64,000 bases of DNA from Devosia sp. A8/3-2 (GTDB lineage Bacteria > Pseudomonadota > Alphaproteobacteria > Rhizobiales > Devosiaceae): positions 868,001 through 932,000 of the forward strand of contig CP104974.1 of NCBI GenBank assembly GCA_025452255.1, written 5' to 3'. A model generated the notes under the pieces. It was not told the origin of the DNA. It did not search any database and worked only from the letters and a program-made list of their open reading frames with translations. Below are positions 52,241 through 64,000 of this stretch, piece after piece (positions within the stretch are counted from its first letter, which is position 1; the number at the start of each line of letters is the position of its first letter). The translations under genes were made by a program, and so were the position numbers.

Positions 52241-52698
52241 CTAGAAGATGCTCCTGAGCAAAGGCAGCTTTTTCGGCGCAGGGAAGCCAGAGGCAAGCTC
52301 GTTCCAGAATGCGTCGCGCAGGATGGCGGGGAAGACATGGCCCGCCGGCAGATTGTCTCGCGCGAACCAGCCTGCGTCGATGATAGCTTCCTCGGTGGCG
52401 GGATTGGCATGGGTGTCGATCTCGCCGGAGACGTAGTCTGCGAGATACCAGAATTTGACCATGCGACCGCTCGCCTCGATCAACTCGTCGATATAGGCAA
52501 GGCGTTGGGCTGTGATGCGGATGCCGGTTTCTTCGAAGGTTTCGCGTTCGGCGGCGGCCGGCAATTCCTCATCGCCCTCGACGCCGCCGCCGGCGGCGCC
52601 CAGAAATCGTATTTGCCGGGGATGAAGTGGCGGGCCAGCAGCAGGCGCTGGTCCCGGAGCACCAACGCGCCCACTGAAATGCGATGGTGCAATTGCAT
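52241..52698 (-). CDS. Nudix hydrolase, one frameshift
   Basis: About 152 codons. MQLHHRISVGALVLRDQRLLLARH, then a lost G near 52591 shifts the frame before the Nudix box, whose corrected reading is GGGVEGDEELPAAAERETF-EETGI, matching GX5EX7REUXEEXGU. Hydrolyses a nucleoside diphosphate derivative; substrate unknown. First gene of the block that interrupts the chemotaxis genes. Confidence 0.85.
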
Positions 52699-52704
52699 GT
52701 CCTT

Positions 52705-53563
52705 TCAGGGCGCGCGGCTGGTCCAGAGTTTATATTGGGTGGGCGTGCGGCCCGGGGCTTTTTTGAAATGGGTGTTGAAATGGGCACGGCTGGCATAGCC
52801 CGAGTCATAGGCGATATCAGCCCAATCGGGCTTGTCGGTGTCGTGGATCTGGGCGGCGGCGGCGAGAAGGCAGTGACGCTGCAACAGCCATTTGAGGCCG
52901 ATGCCGAGATAGTCGTGGAACAATTGCTGCACCCAGCGCTCGCTGCGCTCAAAAGTTGATGCGAGGGCGGCCACGGTTTGCGGGCCGTCTGCGGTTTCGA
53001 TGGCGGCGATGATCTGGTTGATCAGCTCGATATTGGGATCGGGTTGCGGCTGGCGAGCGCGGAGCAGGGCGATGAGGGCCGCTACGACGGCTGCGTCGTC
53101 GAGCGCGGCGACGCGGGCGATATAGGCGGCGTCCGCTGCGGGGAAGACCTGTTGCAAATCGGCGATGCTGTTCTGCAGGTCGGAGAGCGCGCCGGGCCAG
53201 AAGGCGTGAAATGCGCCGGGGCGGAAGCGGGCGCCCACGATCCGGCCGGTGCCGGCGGCCAGATAGGTGCGCCGGCCGCTAAAGGTGCCCCTGGATGCCG
53301 GACTCCTGAGTCGAGATGAAAATATCGACATAGGGGCGGTGCATCACTTCTTCGGAGCCGTAACTATCGAGCGTGGCCTCCCAGCTGATGATCCAGAAAT
53401 GCTCGATGAATGGGACAAGATCGGGCGGCGGCACTTCGGTGCGGAAATCGACATGGCGGCGAAAACCGAGCGGATCAGAGCCGGCCGCGGGCTTCGTATT
53501 GGTCTGCGGGTTTATGGAATACTTCGCGCATGCCCGGCCGCATTGTGAGGGGGTCAACAACAC
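52705..53563 (-). CDS. AraC-family transcriptional regulator, one frameshift
   Basis: About 286 codons. N-terminal sensor domain (DFRTEVPPPDLVPFIEHFWIISWE, MHRPYVDIFIS), a break at 53291 (CCAGGGGCACC on the coding strand, one G too many; true reading SGIQGTFSGRRTYLAAGTG), then the double HTH: TVAALASTFERSERWVQQLFHDYLGIGLKWLLQ and DWADIAYDSGYASRAHFNTHFKKAPGRTPTQY. Divergent from the VOC gene, its likely target. Confidence 0.88.
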
Positions 53564-53597
53564 TTAGACCAACAACACTTGGACAAGGAACACGGAA

Positions 53598-54043
53598 ATG
53601 ACGAACACGAACTTTCTGCGCGGCATGGCGACGGTGAACTTCTGGGCCGACGACCTGGTCGTGGCGCTGATTGGTATGCAAAGCTCTTTGGCGTCGAAGC
53701 CTATTTCCAGATGCCCAATGCGCAGAACCCGGCCTATATCGAATTCCGCATTGGCGATTATGAGCATGAATTCGGCATTATCGACCGGAAATATGCGCCG
53801 GGCCAGATGCAGGCCGGCCCGGGCGGCGCGATCGTGTTGTGGCAGGTCGATGATATTGCCGCAGCTTTCGAGCGGCTGATCGCGGCGGGCGCTACCGAAT
53901 ATGATCCCATCACCAAGCGGGGCGAGACCGGCTTTGTCACCGCCTCGGTCATCGACCCGTTCGGCAACGTGCTGGGGATCATGAGCAATCCGCACTATAG
54001 CCAAATTCTGAGCCGGATGACGGCAGGCAATCCCGTCCCGTAA
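53598..54043 (+). CDS. VOC-family protein, one frameshift
   Basis: About 149 codons. MTNTNFLRGMATVNFWADDL, then a break near 53670 (true reading DWYAKLFGVEAYFQ). Remaining VOC segments: EFRIGDYEHEFGIIDRKYAP and VTASVIDPFGNVLGIMSNPHY. Resembles glyoxalase/bleomycin-resistance enzymes. Divergent from the AraC gene. Confidence 0.82.
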
Positions 54044-54056
54044 TGTGTCGGGCGGC

Positions 54057-54407
54057 TTACGCGATTTCGAGGGGAGCGGTGGCGGTCTTCTTGCTGGCTG
54101 GCGCAGCGTTCTGCCACCAATCGCCCAGGGCGTCGATCAGGGGAACCAGCTTGAGGCCGGTTTCGGTGAGGTCGTATTCGACGCGCAGCGGATAGCCCTC
54201 AAACACCGTGCGGCGGGCAATGCCGGCTTTTTCCAGCTTGCGCAATTCGTGCGTCAGCATGCGGTGGGAAATGGCGGGATTGTCGCGCTGCAAATCGCTG
54301 AAGCGCTTGGTGCCGTCCTTGAGATAGTAGAGCAGCAGCGTGGGCCAGCGGCCGCTCAGCACGCGCATGACATCCTCGATGGGGCAGGCGGAAACGAGGT
54401 CTTTCAT
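54057..54407 (-). CDS. HxlR-family transcriptional regulator
   Basis: 116 residues: CPIEDVMRVLSGRWPTLLLYYLKDGTKRFSDLQRDNPAISHRMLTHELRKLEKAGI, the HxlR winged helix with its N-terminal Cys (redox/aldehyde sensing in relatives). Divergent from the GST gene. Confidence 0.92.
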   Translation of the reverse strand: MKDLVSACPIEDVMRVLSGRWPTLLLYYLKDGTKRFSDLQRDNPAISHRMLTHELRKLEKAGIARRTVFEGYPLRVEYDLTETGLKLVPLIDALGDWWQNAAPASKKTATAPLEIA

Positions 54408-54516
54408 CGGGCTGGCTCCGGCGTGGTTACAAAAACATGCGTAATTTACTTAAGGTCAGGGATGCCTAAGTTCCAGTTCCGCTGGCCAGCGTGACCCCAC
54501 ATCACGGAGATAAAAA

Positions 54517-55222
54517 TTGGAACCGATCCTTGTTTATGGCTTCCCGGCGGGAAGCTCGATGGGGCTTGTCGTGGCGCTGGAATGGCTTGGGCAACCCTAT
54601 CGCCTCACCCGCGTCGACATGCTGGGCGAAATGCGCGAGCCGTCCTATGCGCGCATCAATGCGCGGCATGAAACCCCGGCCCTCATCACCGACGCAGGGC
54701 GGCCCCTGACCGAGACCATGGCGATTGCCGCTCGGCTCGAAGCCCACGACAGCGCGCGGCGCATCAGCTTTGAGCCGCGTTCGGCCGAGGCTGACCGCAT
54801 GCATCAGCTGATGGCCTTCATCAATACCGGCTTTACCGGCGCATTCACCCTGCTCTGGGCGGCGCTCGAAATGGAAAATCCCGATCCGGAGCTGCAGGAA
54901 ACACTGCGCCGCTTTGGCCGGGGGCTGGTCATCAACCGGCATGACAAACTCGAGGCGATGATCAGGGGATACCCCGTTCCTCGTCGGAGAGCGGCCAAGC
55001 CCGGCCGATGGTGTGCTGATCGGCGTCGCCCGCTGGCTGGATTTCCACGGCGTGGCCGAGCCGGAACGTTGGCCCAAGCTCATGGCTGTGCGCCGGCGGA
55101 TCGAAGCCGAACCGGCGGTGATCTACGCAACCGCCATCGAAAATGGCGAGCATCCCGCCGGCTCCGGCGCAAATCTGGGGCCGGTGGCGCTGGCCGAGGT
55201 GATCGAGCGCTTCGGCGCCTAG
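54517..55222 (+). CDS. Glutathione S-transferase-like protein, one frameshift
   Basis: About 235 codons from TTG 54517 (GGAGA upstream; no ATG nearby). Thioredoxin-like domain (ILVYGFPAGSSMGLVVALEWLGQPYRL, HETPALITDAGRPLTETMAIAARL), then an all-helical domain. Extra base near 54970 breaks the frame; true reading RGTPFLVGERPSPADGVLIG. Ends AEVIERFGA. Probably a detoxification enzyme under the divergent HxlR regulator. Confidence 0.85.
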
Positions 55223-55231
55223 CAACAGCAG

Positions 55232-55252
55232 GAGCGCCTTCGGGCGCTCTTC
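55232..55252 (+). terminator. Hairpin after GST gene
   Basis: GAGCGCC-TTCG-GGCGCTC followed by TTCG, ten bases past the stop. A short stable stem with a weak T-tract. Confidence 0.55.
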
Positions 55253-55365
55253 GCATTGCGCCAATGCGCCGCGCCGGCTTGCGCGAGCGCGCAGTCGGTG
55301 CTTAACGGTCGGCCTTGATAGAGGTCGCGCGTTTGGGCAGGCCGCAGCGCGCAGGTTTCTTTTCC

Positions 55366-56989
55366 ATGATCCGTCTCGACAGCATCGGTAAGCAGAATGG
55401 CAAGCAGATCGTCTTCATTGACGCCTCCGCCACTCTGCTGAGGGGCGAAAAGGTCGGGCTGGTCGGGCCCAATGGCGCAGGGAAGACGACGCTGTTCCGC
55501 ATGATCACCGGCGAGGAACAGCCCGATGAGGGGCAGGTCTCGGCCGATCGGGGTATTACTATCGGCTATTTCAGCCGGGATGTCGGGGAGATGAGTGGCC
55601 GCCCCGTGGTGGCCGAGGTGATGGATGGGGCGGGGCCGGTCAGTGCGCTCATCGGCGAGATGCGGGCGCTCGAAGCCGATATGGGCGATCCGGACAAGGC
55701 CGACGAGATGGATGCCATTATCGAGCGCTATGGCGAGGTGCAGCACCAGTTCGAGGAGCTGGACGGCTATTCGCTCGACGGGCGGGCGCGCGAAGTGCTC
55801 GATGGCCCGGGCTTTAGCCGAGGAGATGATGGACGGCGATGTGGGCGCGCTGTCGGGCGGCTGGAAGATGCGCGTGGCCACGGCCCGCATCCTGCTGTTG
55901 CGGCCCGACGCCTTGCTGCTGGACGAGCCGAGCAACCATCTTGATCTGGAAAGCCTGATCTGGCTCGAAAAATTCCTGCAGAATTATACCGGCGCCTTGT
56001 TCATGACCAGCCATGACCGCGAATTCATGAACCGCATCTGCACCAAGATCATCGAAATCGATGCCGGCGCGCTGACCTCCTATTCGGGCAATTACGAATT
56101 CTACCAGCAGCAGCGGGCGATTGCCGAAAAGAACCAGCAGGCGCAGTTTGAACGCCAGCAGGCCATGCTGGCCAAGGAGCTCGACTTCATCGCCCGCTTC
56201 AAGGCGCGGGCCAGCCATGCCGCACAGGTGCAGAGCCGGGTCAAAAAGCTCGACAAGATCGACCGCGTCAGAGCCGCCCAAGCGGCGCCGGTGGTGGATT
56301 TCGAATTCCGCCCTGCGCCGCGCTCAGGCGAGGACGTGGCCCTGCTCAAGGGCGTTTCCAAGAGTTATGGCAGCCGCACCATCTATGACGGGCTCGATTT
56401 CCATGTCCGGCGGCGTGAGCGCTGGTGCATTATGGGCGTCAACGGCGCCGGCAAGTCGACGCTGCTCAAGCTGGTGACCGGCACGGCCGAGCCCGATCAG
56501 GGCAGTGTGTCGCGCGGGCCATCGGTCAAGATGGCCTATTTCGCCCAGCATGCCATGGATGTGCTCGATGGCGAGCTGACGGTGTTCCAGCAGCTCGAAA
56601 GCTCATTCCCCCGGGCAGGTCAGGCGCCGCTGCGGGCGCTTGCCGGATGCTTTGGCTTTTCGGGCGACGAGATCGAGAAGAAGTGCCGGGTGCTGTCGGG
56701 CGGCGAGAAGGCGCGGCTGGTGATGGCGATGATGCTGTTCGATCCACCGAATTTCCGGTGCTGGACGAGGCCGACCAACCATCTCGATATCGCCACCAAG
56801 GAAATGCTGATCACCGCGCTCAGTGCCTATGAGGGCACGATGCTGTTCGTCAGCCATGACCGGCATTTCCTCGCAGCCTTGTCCAACCGGGTGCTGGAAC
56901 TGACGCCGGACGGCGTGCATGTCTATGGCGGCGGCTATACCGAATATGTGCAGAGCACCGGGCAGGAAGCGCTCGGCCTGCGCAGCTGA
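55366..56989 (+). CDS. ABC-F family ATPase, three frameshifts
   Basis: About 541 codons from ATG 55366. First ATPase: GPNGAGKTTLFRMITGEEQPDEG; near 55817 two bases are lost (true reading VLDGLGFSAEEMMDGDVGALSGGW). DEPSNHLDLESLIWLEKFL, then the ABC-F linker (FYQQQRAIAEKNQQAQFERQQAM). Second ATPase: GVNGAGKSTLLKLV, LSGGEKARLVMAMML; at 56755 CCGG replaces CCTGG and an extra G follows at 56767 (true reading NFLVLDEPTNHLD). A ribosome-associated translation or antibiotic-protection factor (Uup/EttA-like). Confidence 0.9.
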
Positions 56990-57001
56990 GAACCAATCGC
57001 C

Positions 57002-57118
57002 ATTCGGCTGATGCTGGCCTGCAAATGCCGGTTGTCTGCGCTTCCGGTCCTCACGTACTTGAGTACGCTCCGGTCCGGTTCTCGAAAACCAGCATTTTCG
57101 GCTCAGCCTGAGCCGAAT
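57002..57118. repeat. 117-base imperfect inverted repeat (extended hairpin)
   Basis: Arms begin ATTCGGCT (57002-57009) and AGCCGAAT (57111-57118); inner pairing includes AAATGCCGGTT with AACCAGCATTTT and CCGGTCC with GGTCCGG; the centre is the perfect palindrome CGTACTTGAGTACG. Lies between two convergent genes. It could be a bidirectional terminator, a structured RNA or a miniature mobile repeat. Confidence 0.65.
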
Positions 57119-57150
57119 ATCGATCGGTTCTGTCGCGACAAACAAACAGG

Positions 57151-57504
57151 TCAGAACAGTTCGGCGTCGCCATGGGTTTGGTGGGCGGCAATGCCGGACA
57201 GGGCGGGGACGCGCAGTTCGTCCAGGGTCAGGCTTTCCCAGATTTCGTCATAGACGCTGTCGGGCGCGGTGGGCGGCAGCAGGGCGAACTGGCGGACGGC
57301 CAGCGCCATATTGTGGCAGCGCTGCTCGATGCGGTCCCGGCCCTGCAGGGCCGTGACGATCATCTGCATAGCCTCTTTGATCGAGGGGTGGTTCTTCAGA
57401 TCGTTGGCGGCCAGCAGGTCGAGTGCTTCGGTAATGCCCTCCAGCATGGATGCGGTTTGGCGCGCAGTCTCGTCCAACTCACGCGCGAGTTTTTGAAGTG
57501 ACAT
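57151..57504 (-). CDS. Small helical protein beside cheD, uncharacterised (possible CheY phosphatase-type)
   Basis: 117 residues, mostly helical: KLARELDETARQTASMLEG, then LQGRDRIEQRCHNMALAVRQ. A Q/D-R-x-x-Q motif on a long helix next to chemotaxis genes recalls the CheZ/CheT-style dephosphorylation helix, but the match is only suggestive. Divergent from cheD. No clear family assignment. Confidence 0.7.
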   Translation of the reverse strand: MSLQKLARELDETARQTASMLEGITEALDLLAANDLKNHPSIKEAMQMIVTALQGRDRIEQRCHNMALAVRQFALLPPTAPDSVYDEIWESLTLDELRVPALSGIAAHQTHGDAELF

Positions 57505-57673
57505 TATCGAATGAACCCTAGCCCTGATGCAGGCACCCTAGCCCAATCTTTCTAAAGCTCTTCTTGCTGAAATCGAGAAGAGCAGGCAGTCAGGAGCACG
57601 TGGTTAGCGATTGGCTAACGAGTTCTGCGCCAGTATGGGGCAAGAGGCGCCCAGCGGATTTGCACCACCTATT

Positions 57674-58265
57674 ATGTCCATGACCAGTTCACTGCCGCCT
57701 GAATTTGACCGCGGCGTGGTCACCACAGTGCACCGGGGCGATTGCCATGTGTCGGCCGCCGCCGATCTGACTTACTCCACCGTATTGGGGTCCTGCATTT
57801 CGGCCTGTGTGCACGACCGCGTCGCCCATGTGGGGGGCATGAACCATTTCCTATTGGCCGAGCAATCAGGCGCCGCGCGCGATCGTTACGGTGCTTCGGC
57901 CCGCTATGGCGCCTTTGCCATGGAGCAATTGATCAACAAGGTGCTCGGCTCTGGGCAGTGGCAAGAAGGCCAATCTCGAGATCAAGGTGTTTGGCGGCGG
58001 CAAGATCAATTCGGCGCTGGACGATGTGGGGGCCAAGAATATCGACTTCGTCCGCCAGTTCCTCCACGACGAAGGCTATGTGCTGGCCGGCCGGGATGTG
58101 GGCGGCAATTATGCACGGCGTGTGCTGTTCAAGCCGCATTCGGGGCGGGCTTTCGTCAAGCGGCTCGATAGCGACATGGGCGCCAATGTGGCGCACGAAG
58201 AAATCGCCATTGCCAAGCGGCGCGTCGTGGCGCGGCCGCCGGTGGACGATATCGAGTTGTTCTAG
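57674..58265 (+). CDS. cheD: Chemoreceptor glutamine deamidase CheD, one frameshift
   Basis: About 197 codons. Catalytic Cys in TVLGSCISACVHD, His in GGMNHFLLAEQ. The frame is lost near 57955 (an extra G; true reading LGSGSGKKANLEIKVFGGGKINSAL), then ENIDFVR-type and LGGNYARRVLF-type segments. ATG 57674 is chosen; upstream in-frame starts exist. Deamidates receptor glutamines and may tie to CheY feedback. Confidence 0.9.
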
Positions 58266-58396
58266 GAATTTACCCACGATCAACTTGGCTTAGCGAAGTG
58301 TTACACACGTATGCTCGCATAGAGATTTGATTAACCATTCCGGCATTAGGGTTTGCCGATGTTGAACCCCTTGCTGATTTGCGGATCAAGCGTGTC

Positions 58397-59905
58397 ATGC
58401 ATACACTGCGCTCGGCGCTGATTGCTGGCGGGCTGTGGCTGGCGGCCTTTGCCACGGCGCTTGGCCTGCTGCCATGGCTGGGGTGGAGTCTTGCTCGGTT
58501 CGGCGCCAGCATGCTGGTTGCGGCGTTGGCTTTTGGTGGCACCGTGCTGGCGGTGGCCATGGCGGCGCAGCGCGAACAGGCCATGCTGGGCGCCATCGCC
58601 TTGGCGGCAGGGTTGACCGAGCGGGCCTCCGGGCCGCTGGCCATTACCGACATCGTGGAAAAGATGAACCGGCGGCTGGAGGCGGCCCATCATTTCAAGA
58701 GTGGGATCGCGGCGCTGCATCAATGCGCTCTGGTGGCCGACGATGCCGGGGTGATTGTCGTGGCCAGTGCCGGTCTGCGGGCTTTGGCGCCAGAGGCAGT
58801 GGCGGGCGGTACGCTGGATGGAGTGTTCGGCAGCGGCTATCTCAAATCGGGCGGCGGTGCGCCCGAACAGGGCATGGTGGTGCTGGGGACCAAACGGTTC
58901 GAGGTGATGCGCCGGCCGATCGCCGCAGGGCGCTTCCTGCTCGAGCTGATCCCGGCCGGTTGCTATATCGAGGATGATGATCTGGACGCCTATGCTGGCG
59001 CCATGGCGGCCGGGCAGACAGGTTTCCGTTTCGAGGCCGATATAGCAGCGCGCAATCGGGCGCTGGCCAGCCTCAATCGGGCCATCGAGGCGGTGGACGA
59101 AGGCCTGCAGCAGATCGATCGCGTGCTGGCGGGCGATAGCGGCCCAATGGGCGTGGGCGCGCTGGGCCGGCAGGCGCGCAATTGGCCGATTTCATTGCGG
59201 CGATGGGTGCCCAGCTGGCCGATGCGGCGGAAGCGCGAAACGCTGGAGGGCAAGCTGGGCGCAGTGGCCCAGCTGATCGGGGCCTTTGAAAATCGCGCCG
59301 CCCAGTTTGCCGGCTTTGCCAGCGGCACGGCCGATGATCTGGAGACGGGCGGGCAGGCTCTGCAGCGCGGGGGTGAGTTGGTGCGGCGAGCCCGCGCGAC
59401 TGAGCGCGACGCGCGGACGCTGGCCGGCGAGGCGGAACTGGCGGCGGCGCGCACTCATGCGGCAGTCGGCGATATCGACCAGATGACTGCCGAAATCGAC
59501 AAGATGATCCGCGCCATCGAGGATGTTTCGTTCCGCACCAATCTGCTCGCGCTCAATGCAGCGGTGGAAGCGGCGCGGGCGGGGGAGAAGGGCGCCGGCT
59601 TTGCCGTGGTGGCCGATGAAGTGCGCATGCTGGCGCAATTGACCAATAAGTCGGCCAAGGAAATCCGCAGTGTGGTCAGCCGCGGCCGCGGCCGAGCCGA
59701 GACCGGTCTGGCCCATGCCCAATCGCTGCAAAAAATGATCGCAGCGCTAGGCGGGCATTTACGCAATCTAAGCAATGAAACCGATACGATCACCGCAACT
59801 CTGGATGACGGGGAGACCGCGATCAAGCGGCTCGCCGGACGGATGGAGGCGTTTGACGCTGTGCGGGAGCAGGATGCCATCCCCAGCCAGCGGCTGATCG
59901 CATAG
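58397..59905 (+). CDS. Methyl-accepting chemotaxis protein without obvious periplasmic domain, compensating frameshifts
   Basis: About 502 codons from ATG 58397 (TTG 58379 possible). Two membrane helices close together (about 5-25 and 30-50) with almost no periplasmic loop, a PAS-like cytoplasmic region ([15 protein letters not shown]), then the signalling domain with hairpin tip [36 protein letters not shown]. Out of frame from about 59170 (CCGG for CCAGG) to about 59234 (two bases lost); true reading [21 protein letters not shown]. Probably senses an internal signal. Confidence 0.87.
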   Translation: MHTLRSALIAGGLWLAAFATALGLLPWLGWSLARFGASMLVAALAFGGTVLAVAMAAQREQAMLGAIALAAGLTERASGPLAITDIVEKMNRRLEAAHHFKSGIAALHQCALVADDAGVIVVASAGLRALAPEAVAGGTLDGVFGSGYLKSGGGAPEQGMVVLGTKRFEVMRRPIAAGRFLLELIPAGCYIEDDDLDAYAGAMAAGQTGFRFEADIAARNRALASLNRAIEAVDEGLQQIDRVLAGDSGPMGVGALGRQARNWPISLRRWVPSWPMRRKRETLEGKLGAVAQLIGAFENRAAQFAGFASGTADDLETGGQALQRGGELVRRARATERDARTLAGEAELAAARTHAAVGDIDQMTAEIDKMIRAIEDVSFRTNLLALNAAVEAARAGEKGAGFAVVADEVRMLAQLTNKSAKEIRSVVSRGRGRAETGLAHAQSLQKMIAALGGHLRNLSNETDTITATLDDGETAIKRLAGRMEAFDAVREQDAIPSQRLIA

Positions 59906-59946
59906 CAGGCAGGCCAGAATGGCTGGCTTATTGGGGGAATGTCTTC

Positions 59947-61834
<1,888 letters not shown>

Positions 61835-61936
61835 GGACAAAGCGCAGGAAGCGATTGAGGGATTTGTAACGCTTCTTCTCTAAGTGTTTTCAGTCAGTTC
61901 GGGAGTGGCCCCGAAAACCAGAAGGTGACCAAAACC

Positions 61937-62326
61937 ATGCCGAAAGCCAGCGCTGTCAGCGTTCTCGTGGTCGATGACCAGCAGTCCATGCGCAGTATTG
62001 CCAAATATATTCTGACCCAATTGGGCTTCAAGGACATTATCGAGGCCAAGAGCGGCCGCGATGCCTTGGGCAAGCTCGAAAAGGGCAATGTCGATCTGAT
62101 CATTTCGGATTGGAACATGGAAGATATTGACGGGTTGACCCTGCTCAAGGTGATCCGCAAGCATCCGCGCACCCGGGCCATGCCCTTCATCATGGCGACC
62201 GGCCGTTCCGACAAGGAACAGGTCAAGGAAGCCATTTCCTTTGGCGTCAACAATTACATCATCAAGCCGTTTGACGCGACGACGATGAAAAAACGCATCG
62301 AGGCAGTTATCAGCGCGCTGAGCTGA
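61937..62326 (+). CDS. cheY: CheY-type response regulator (second copy)
   Basis: 129 residues from ATG 61937. SVLVVDDQQSMRSI, phospho-acceptor Asp in DLIISDWNMEDIDG, Thr/Ser in MATGRS, Lys in NYIIKPFD. Unbroken. Follows cheB by about 100 bases and ends in a strong terminator. Only distant from the cheY at 48947. Confidence 0.93.
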   Translation: MPKASAVSVLVVDDQQSMRSIAKYILTQLGFKDIIEAKSGRDALGKLEKGNVDLIISDWNMEDIDGLTLLKVIRKHPRTRAMPFIMATGRSDKEQVKEAISFGVNNYIIKPFDATTMKKRIEAVISALS

Positions 62327-62350
62327 TATTTTCGCATCATTATTGTGATG

Positions 62351-62384
62351 AACAAAGGGCGCCATTTATGGCGCCCTTTGTTTT
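62351..62384 (+). terminator. Rho-independent terminator after cheY
   Basis: AACAAAGGGCGCCA-TTTA-TGGCGCCCTTTGTT with a T-rich end. Its stem core is the same as the cheW terminator at 52208-52239. Confidence 0.88.
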
Positions 62385-62480
62385 ATGGGCATCCGTAAAC
62401 TACCATACTAGTGCAACCTTAATTTAAGGTCCCCGCCTTAGGATCGCGCCAACTTGGGAGGGGGCGCCCAGAAGGGCGCT

Positions 62481-64000
62481 TTGGCGACAGTGAAACTATT
62501 TGCAGGACTGAAGAATATACGGCTGACGACAGCGATTGCCGCCACGGCCCTGATCTCCATTGCGATGACGGTGATTGCCTATACGGCCACGGTCTATGTC
62601 GATCTGCGCGGGCAGGCGACACGCGCCAGCATCGCCAAGCAGGCCTCGGACCTGCAGGTGGCGGCGACGGTCTATGAAAAGCGCCTGCCGGGCTCGGTGG
62701 TGACTCGGGCCGACGCGGGTGGCATTGCCACCTTCCAGACCTATGCGATCCCGTTCTTCTACGACACAGCCGCCGTCGACGCGCTGACCCGGGTGACCGG
62801 CGATGCGTCGGCGATTTTCGCCTTTGACCCGGCCACGGGGATATTTACCGCCAAGACGTCCAGCTTTGTCCTGCCCGATGGCACCCGGGCCAAGGATTTC
62901 GCGCTCGATGCTGCATCGCCCGAGGCCGTGGCGCTGGCCGCCAACCAGCCCTATGCCGGTGAAGTCAGCATGCAGGGCGCCCGGTTCAATGGCGCGTTCC
63001 AGCCCATTACCAATCTGAGCGGGGAATTGCTGGGCGGCTTCTTTGTCGGCGGCGATGCCGGCGCGGCCGAAGTGACCGCCCGCGCCTCGGCGCTCAATAT
63101 GGTGATCATCGGCGCGGTGCTGCTGGCCGTGCTGGGGAGCGTGGCGCTGCTGGTCTCACGCTGGCTCACCAAATCCATCCCGCACTTGGCTGGAGCGATG
63201 GACGACATTGCCGAGGGCAAGTTCGATACGATGGTGCCGTTCACCGACCGGGGCAATGAAGTGGGCGCCATGGCGCGGGCCGTGGAAGTGTTCCGCCAGA
63301 GTGGCCTACGGGTCAGCCAGATGACGGAGGCGGAAGCCGCGCGGATCATTGCCGATCAGGAAAACCGCCAGCAGATGATGGCCGAGCTGCAATCGGCCTT
63401 TGGCGAAGTGGTCGATGCCGCTGTGGCCGGCGACTTTACCCGGCAGGTGACGACCGAATTTCCCGATCCCGAACTCAATAGCTCGGCCAGCGGGGTCAAC
63501 AATCTGGTCTCGACCTTCAATCGCGGTGTGTCGGAACTGGGCCGTGTACTCGGCGCCATGGCCGATACCGATCTGACCCAGCGCATGCATGGCGACTATG
63601 AGGGCGCGTTCGCGACCATCAAGTCGGACATCAACGCGGTGGCCGACAAGCTGACCGAAGTGGTCGGGCAGCTGCGCCATACGTCAGGCGCGCTCAAAAC
63701 GGCGACGGGGAAATCCTCTCCGGCGCCAATGATCTCTCGGAACGCACCACCAAGCAGGCGGCGACCATCGAGGAAACCTCGGCGGCCATGGAGCAGTTAG
63801 CATCCACCGTGCTGGCAAATGCGCAGCGCGCCAAGGATGCGAGTGCCAATGCGGCGGAAGTGACCCGCACCGCTGAAGAAGGCGGCAAGGTGATGGATGC
63901 GGCCAATGTGGCGATGGAGCGGATCACTGAATCCTCGGCCAAGATTTCCAACATCATTGGCCTGATCGACGATATTGCCTTCCAGACCAATCTTTTGGCC
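62481..64000 (+). CDS. Methyl-accepting chemotaxis protein with Cache-like sensor, truncated by window edge, one frameshift
   Basis: From TTG 62481 (GAAGG upstream; GTG 62490 possible). First membrane helix TTAIAATALISIAMTVIAYT, a periplasmic single-Cache-like domain (about 30-200), second helix MVIIGAVLLAVLGSVALLV, HAMP (IPHLAGAMDDIAEGKFDTMVPF), a second HAMP-like helical repeat and the signalling domain. One G lost near 63710 (true reading TATGEILSGANDLSERTTKQAATIEETSAAM). Continues past the window end at IAFQTNLLA. Confidence 0.88.

Overview
The window is a GC-rich (about 62% by eye), gene-dense chromosomal segment of an alphaproteobacterium. Gene content and order (potF-G-H-I-type polyamine transporter, maeB-type malic enzyme with a phosphotransacetylase-like tail, DadA-type oxidase, MipA/OmpV, CheR/CheB/CheD/CheW chemotaxis genes, palindromic intergenic repeats) fit Hyphomicrobiales, perhaps a Devosia-like organism. 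The genus is an inference. I see no prophage, insertion sequence, CRISPR array or plasmid genes.

Layout. 1-5.3 kb: truncated GGCT-like enzyme, tRNA-Ser(CGA), a 0.75 kb stretch with no clear gene, MipA/OmpV outer-membrane protein, two-component pair, SDR enzyme. 5.5-12.6 kb: TetR regulator with a palindromic operator, RND efflux pair (lipoprotein adaptor plus AcrB-like pump) ending in a terminator, PadR regulator, MFS transporter. 12.6-19 kb: phosphoesterase, lipid-kinase-like protein, PAP2 phosphatase, DadA-like oxidase, malic enzyme. 19-29.5 kb: small VOC and YCII proteins, aldo/keto reductase, FAH hydrolase, RecD-like helicase and transglutaminase in an overlapping run, second transglutaminase, KefB/YbaL-type antiporter with a long acidic tail, Rrf2 regulator, PurU, and a 24-codon micro-ORF with a perfect Shine-Dalgarno. 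30-34.3 kb: polyamine ABC transporter. 34.7-40.9 kb: psuG-psuK, a secreted protein/DUF1304/small-protein run, a hydratase, a GntR regulator, an M20 peptidase. 41-48.5 kb: exported RidA-like protein divergent from a TetR gene over two operators, tRNA-Ala(CGC), epimerase/TetR and siderophore-interacting-protein/quinone-reductase divergent pairs, a SAF-domain dehydrogenase. 48.6-64 kb: chemotaxis genes (STAS, cheY, cheA, cheW // small helical protein, cheD, mcp, cheR, cheB, cheY, mcp) split by an unrelated block (Nudix, AraC, VOC, HxlR, GST, ABC-F).

The dominant signal in the raw sequence is damage. About thirty genes are broken by single-base shifts, often several per gene (five to six in the RND pump). 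A large share fall where conserved protein sequence predicts CCTGG or CCAGG. Intact CCWGG is nearly absent from the window (about sixteen found by eye, where composition predicts a couple of hundred). In-frame genes carry Trp-to-Arg, Leu-to-Pro and Gln-to-Arg changes at invariant positions, exactly what CCWGG-to-CCSGG conversion would give. The likeliest explanation is a base-calling artefact at a methylated CCWGG motif, so most broken genes are probably intact in the organism. I annotate them as CDS over their full span and state where each shift lies.
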